Source: Brachionus plicatilis (Eukaryota > Rotifera > Eurotatoria > Ploima > Brachionidae). Taken from it: a DNA stretch of 64,000 nucleotides. The stretch covers positions 862,618 to 926,617 of the forward strand of contig QEOQ01000274.1 of assembly GCA_010279815.1 (NCBI GenBank). Direction: 5' to 3'. How positions within the stretch are numbered: the stretch's first letter is position 1; every line of letters starts with the position of its first letter. The notes below the pieces were generated by a model. The model was not told where the DNA came from. It saw nothing but the letters and a program-made list of their open reading frames with translations, and did not search any database. Positions 63,335 to 64,000 of the stretch are shown here, piece after piece. Both the position numbers and the translations under genes were made by a program.

Positions 63335-63560
63335 TTGCCGAGTAGATTGACTGAATCTCTTTGGTATATTAGTGGGAATAGTGTGAAATTACGGTAGCAT
63401 AAAAGGTAGTATAAAATATATAAAAATGTCTTTTCAGAACACAAAACCACCACTATTTATTTATATTAAACTATATTTATATATTTCTTAACTTGGCGCC
63501 AGCAATCAATCAATTGAGTTAGACTAACAAACTAGCAACTAGATTCATGACACTCATGAA
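63335..63560 (+). other. Possible LTR-like promoter and primer-binding site
   Basis: TGTTGCCGAGTAG at about 63332 is followed by GTATAAAATATATAAAAATG (about 63410) and, at 63494, by TTGGCGCCAGCAATC. TGGCGCC is the kind of sequence used as a tRNA primer-binding site just inside a 5' LTR. No second LTR and no gag/pol is in view, since the window ends 500 bp later. Confidence 0.25.
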
Positions 63561-63821
63561 TATCAAAGGACTAATAACCGGGGCCTAGCTACGCCTATAT
63601 AATATAGTAACTCGTCAACACGCCCGCCGGTTAAACAGCAATGTCCTCATTGCTGGAGTACCTTCTATGCACAATACCATCCTTCTGGTAATCTCAAGGT
63701 ACTCGGACCTACGGACATGTCTCCTACGGTGGCATGCCAGTTTCAATACTGGGTGTTACACACCGTCCTCGGTTTCTTGTGGTGAGCCTTTCCTGTGCTA
63801 GAGGTAGATGTTCTCGCTCCA

Positions 63822-63936
63822 CTACCAAGGGCATTCCGTGATCCCATCCAAGTCTATACAACTGGATCTTCCAGGCCCGCGCCCTCAATGTTGCAACCCT
63901 CAATGACTTAACTGCTGAAACCAAGCAAGATCGCTC
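63822..63936 (-). other. 5S-rRNA-like sequence in a G+C-rich block
   Basis: On the minus strand, in order: GCGATCTTGCTTGGTTTCAG then CAGTTAAG, CGGGCCTGG, and ACTTGGATGGGATCACGGAA then TGCC. These parallel the CGATCTCGTCTGATCTCGGAAG, GCTAAG, CGGGCCTGG and ACTTGGATGGG-A-ACC...GGAAT-CC parts of metazoan 5S rRNA, i.e. its internal promoter elements, but with a 20-base insertion before the last part and many substitutions. It is not a functional 5S gene. It is more likely a 5S-derived SINE or a 5S-like segment captured by a retroelement. The surrounding block (63560-63960) is strongly G+C-enriched. Confidence 0.35.
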
Positions 63937-64000
63937 AAAACTTAACTGTTCTTTTATATTTCCTATTAAAAAAATTATGTTTTTGTTCATATAAAACTTT

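Noticed and set aside
1..64000. CRISPR arrays, operons, bacterial promoters and ribosome-binding sites
   Set aside because: The genes are eukaryotic (GT-AG introns, animal protein families); the short repeats present are not regularly spaced with unique spacers.
1..64000. tRNA genes
   Set aside because: No segment combines A-box and B-box (GGTTCRANNCC) motifs with a cloverleaf; the GGTTCGCCTG at about 51370 is a LINE 3' hairpin.

Overview
The window is very A+T-rich nuclear DNA from a metazoan. Three conserved animal genes (an LGN/Pins-type GPSM, a YOD1-type OTU deubiquitinase, an SLC2A/GLUT sugar transporter) sit beside an expanded set of DEG/ENaC sodium-channel genes. The spliceosomal introns I can define are tiny (50 and 73 bp) with GT-AG ends. 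The DEG/ENaC genes have intron-less open frames. This fits a compact invertebrate genome; a monogonont rotifer such as Brachionus is my best guess, but that is inference.

Layout. 1-977: 5' part of a B-type DEG/ENaC pseudogene (minus). 1.2-6.7 kb: two degenerate LINEs. 7.98-9.39 kb: intact A-type DEG/ENaC (+). 10.97-13.57 kb: a strikingly G+C-rich LINE. 14.5-15.9 kb: a C-type DEG/ENaC broken by one frameshift (minus). 16-20.3 kb: nested MITEs plus MULE, Tc1 and LINE relics. 21.1-22.5 kb: mosaic A/B DEG/ENaC (+). 23.1-27.96 kb: three-exon GPSM gene (minus); its 3-kb second intron holds a TIR element with its own C2H2 zinc-finger ORF, a 1-kb foldback element, an hAT-family relic and a TA-flanked MITE. 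30.3 kb: small secreted lysine-rich protein gene. 31.6-34.8 kb: a decayed DNA transposon and a young LINE insertion with poly(A) and a 12-bp target duplication. 35.2-36.1 kb: YOD1 (minus). 38.1-45.8 and 47.4-55.05 kb: two copies of a tandem segmental duplication, each holding a B-type DEG/ENaC (+), an A-type DEG/ENaC (-), and a relic of a further B-type 5' end. 57.3-59.1 kb: GLUT gene (minus), pieces of which also lie at 45.8-46.3 and 51.9-52.1 kb. 59.5-63.3 kb: repeats and transposon relics. 63.35-63.96 kb: a G+C-rich block with 5S-rRNA-like segments.

Functionally, the local theme is a birth-and-death family of amiloride-sensitive-type channels: five intact members, two broken full-length-type loci and two 5' relics, with inverted and tandem arrangements, a mosaic member and copied promoters. 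The channels carry the N-terminal His-Gly gating motif and the G-x-S selectivity filter. GPSM (spindle orientation and Gi-alpha binding), YOD1 (ubiquitin removal, p97 pathway) and GLUT (hexose uptake) look like ordinary single-copy cell genes. Everything else of note is transposable-element material: LINEs of at least three kinds, hAT, Tc1/mariner and MULE remnants, and several MITE families, including a recurrent group built from short TTTACGTAA-type motifs.
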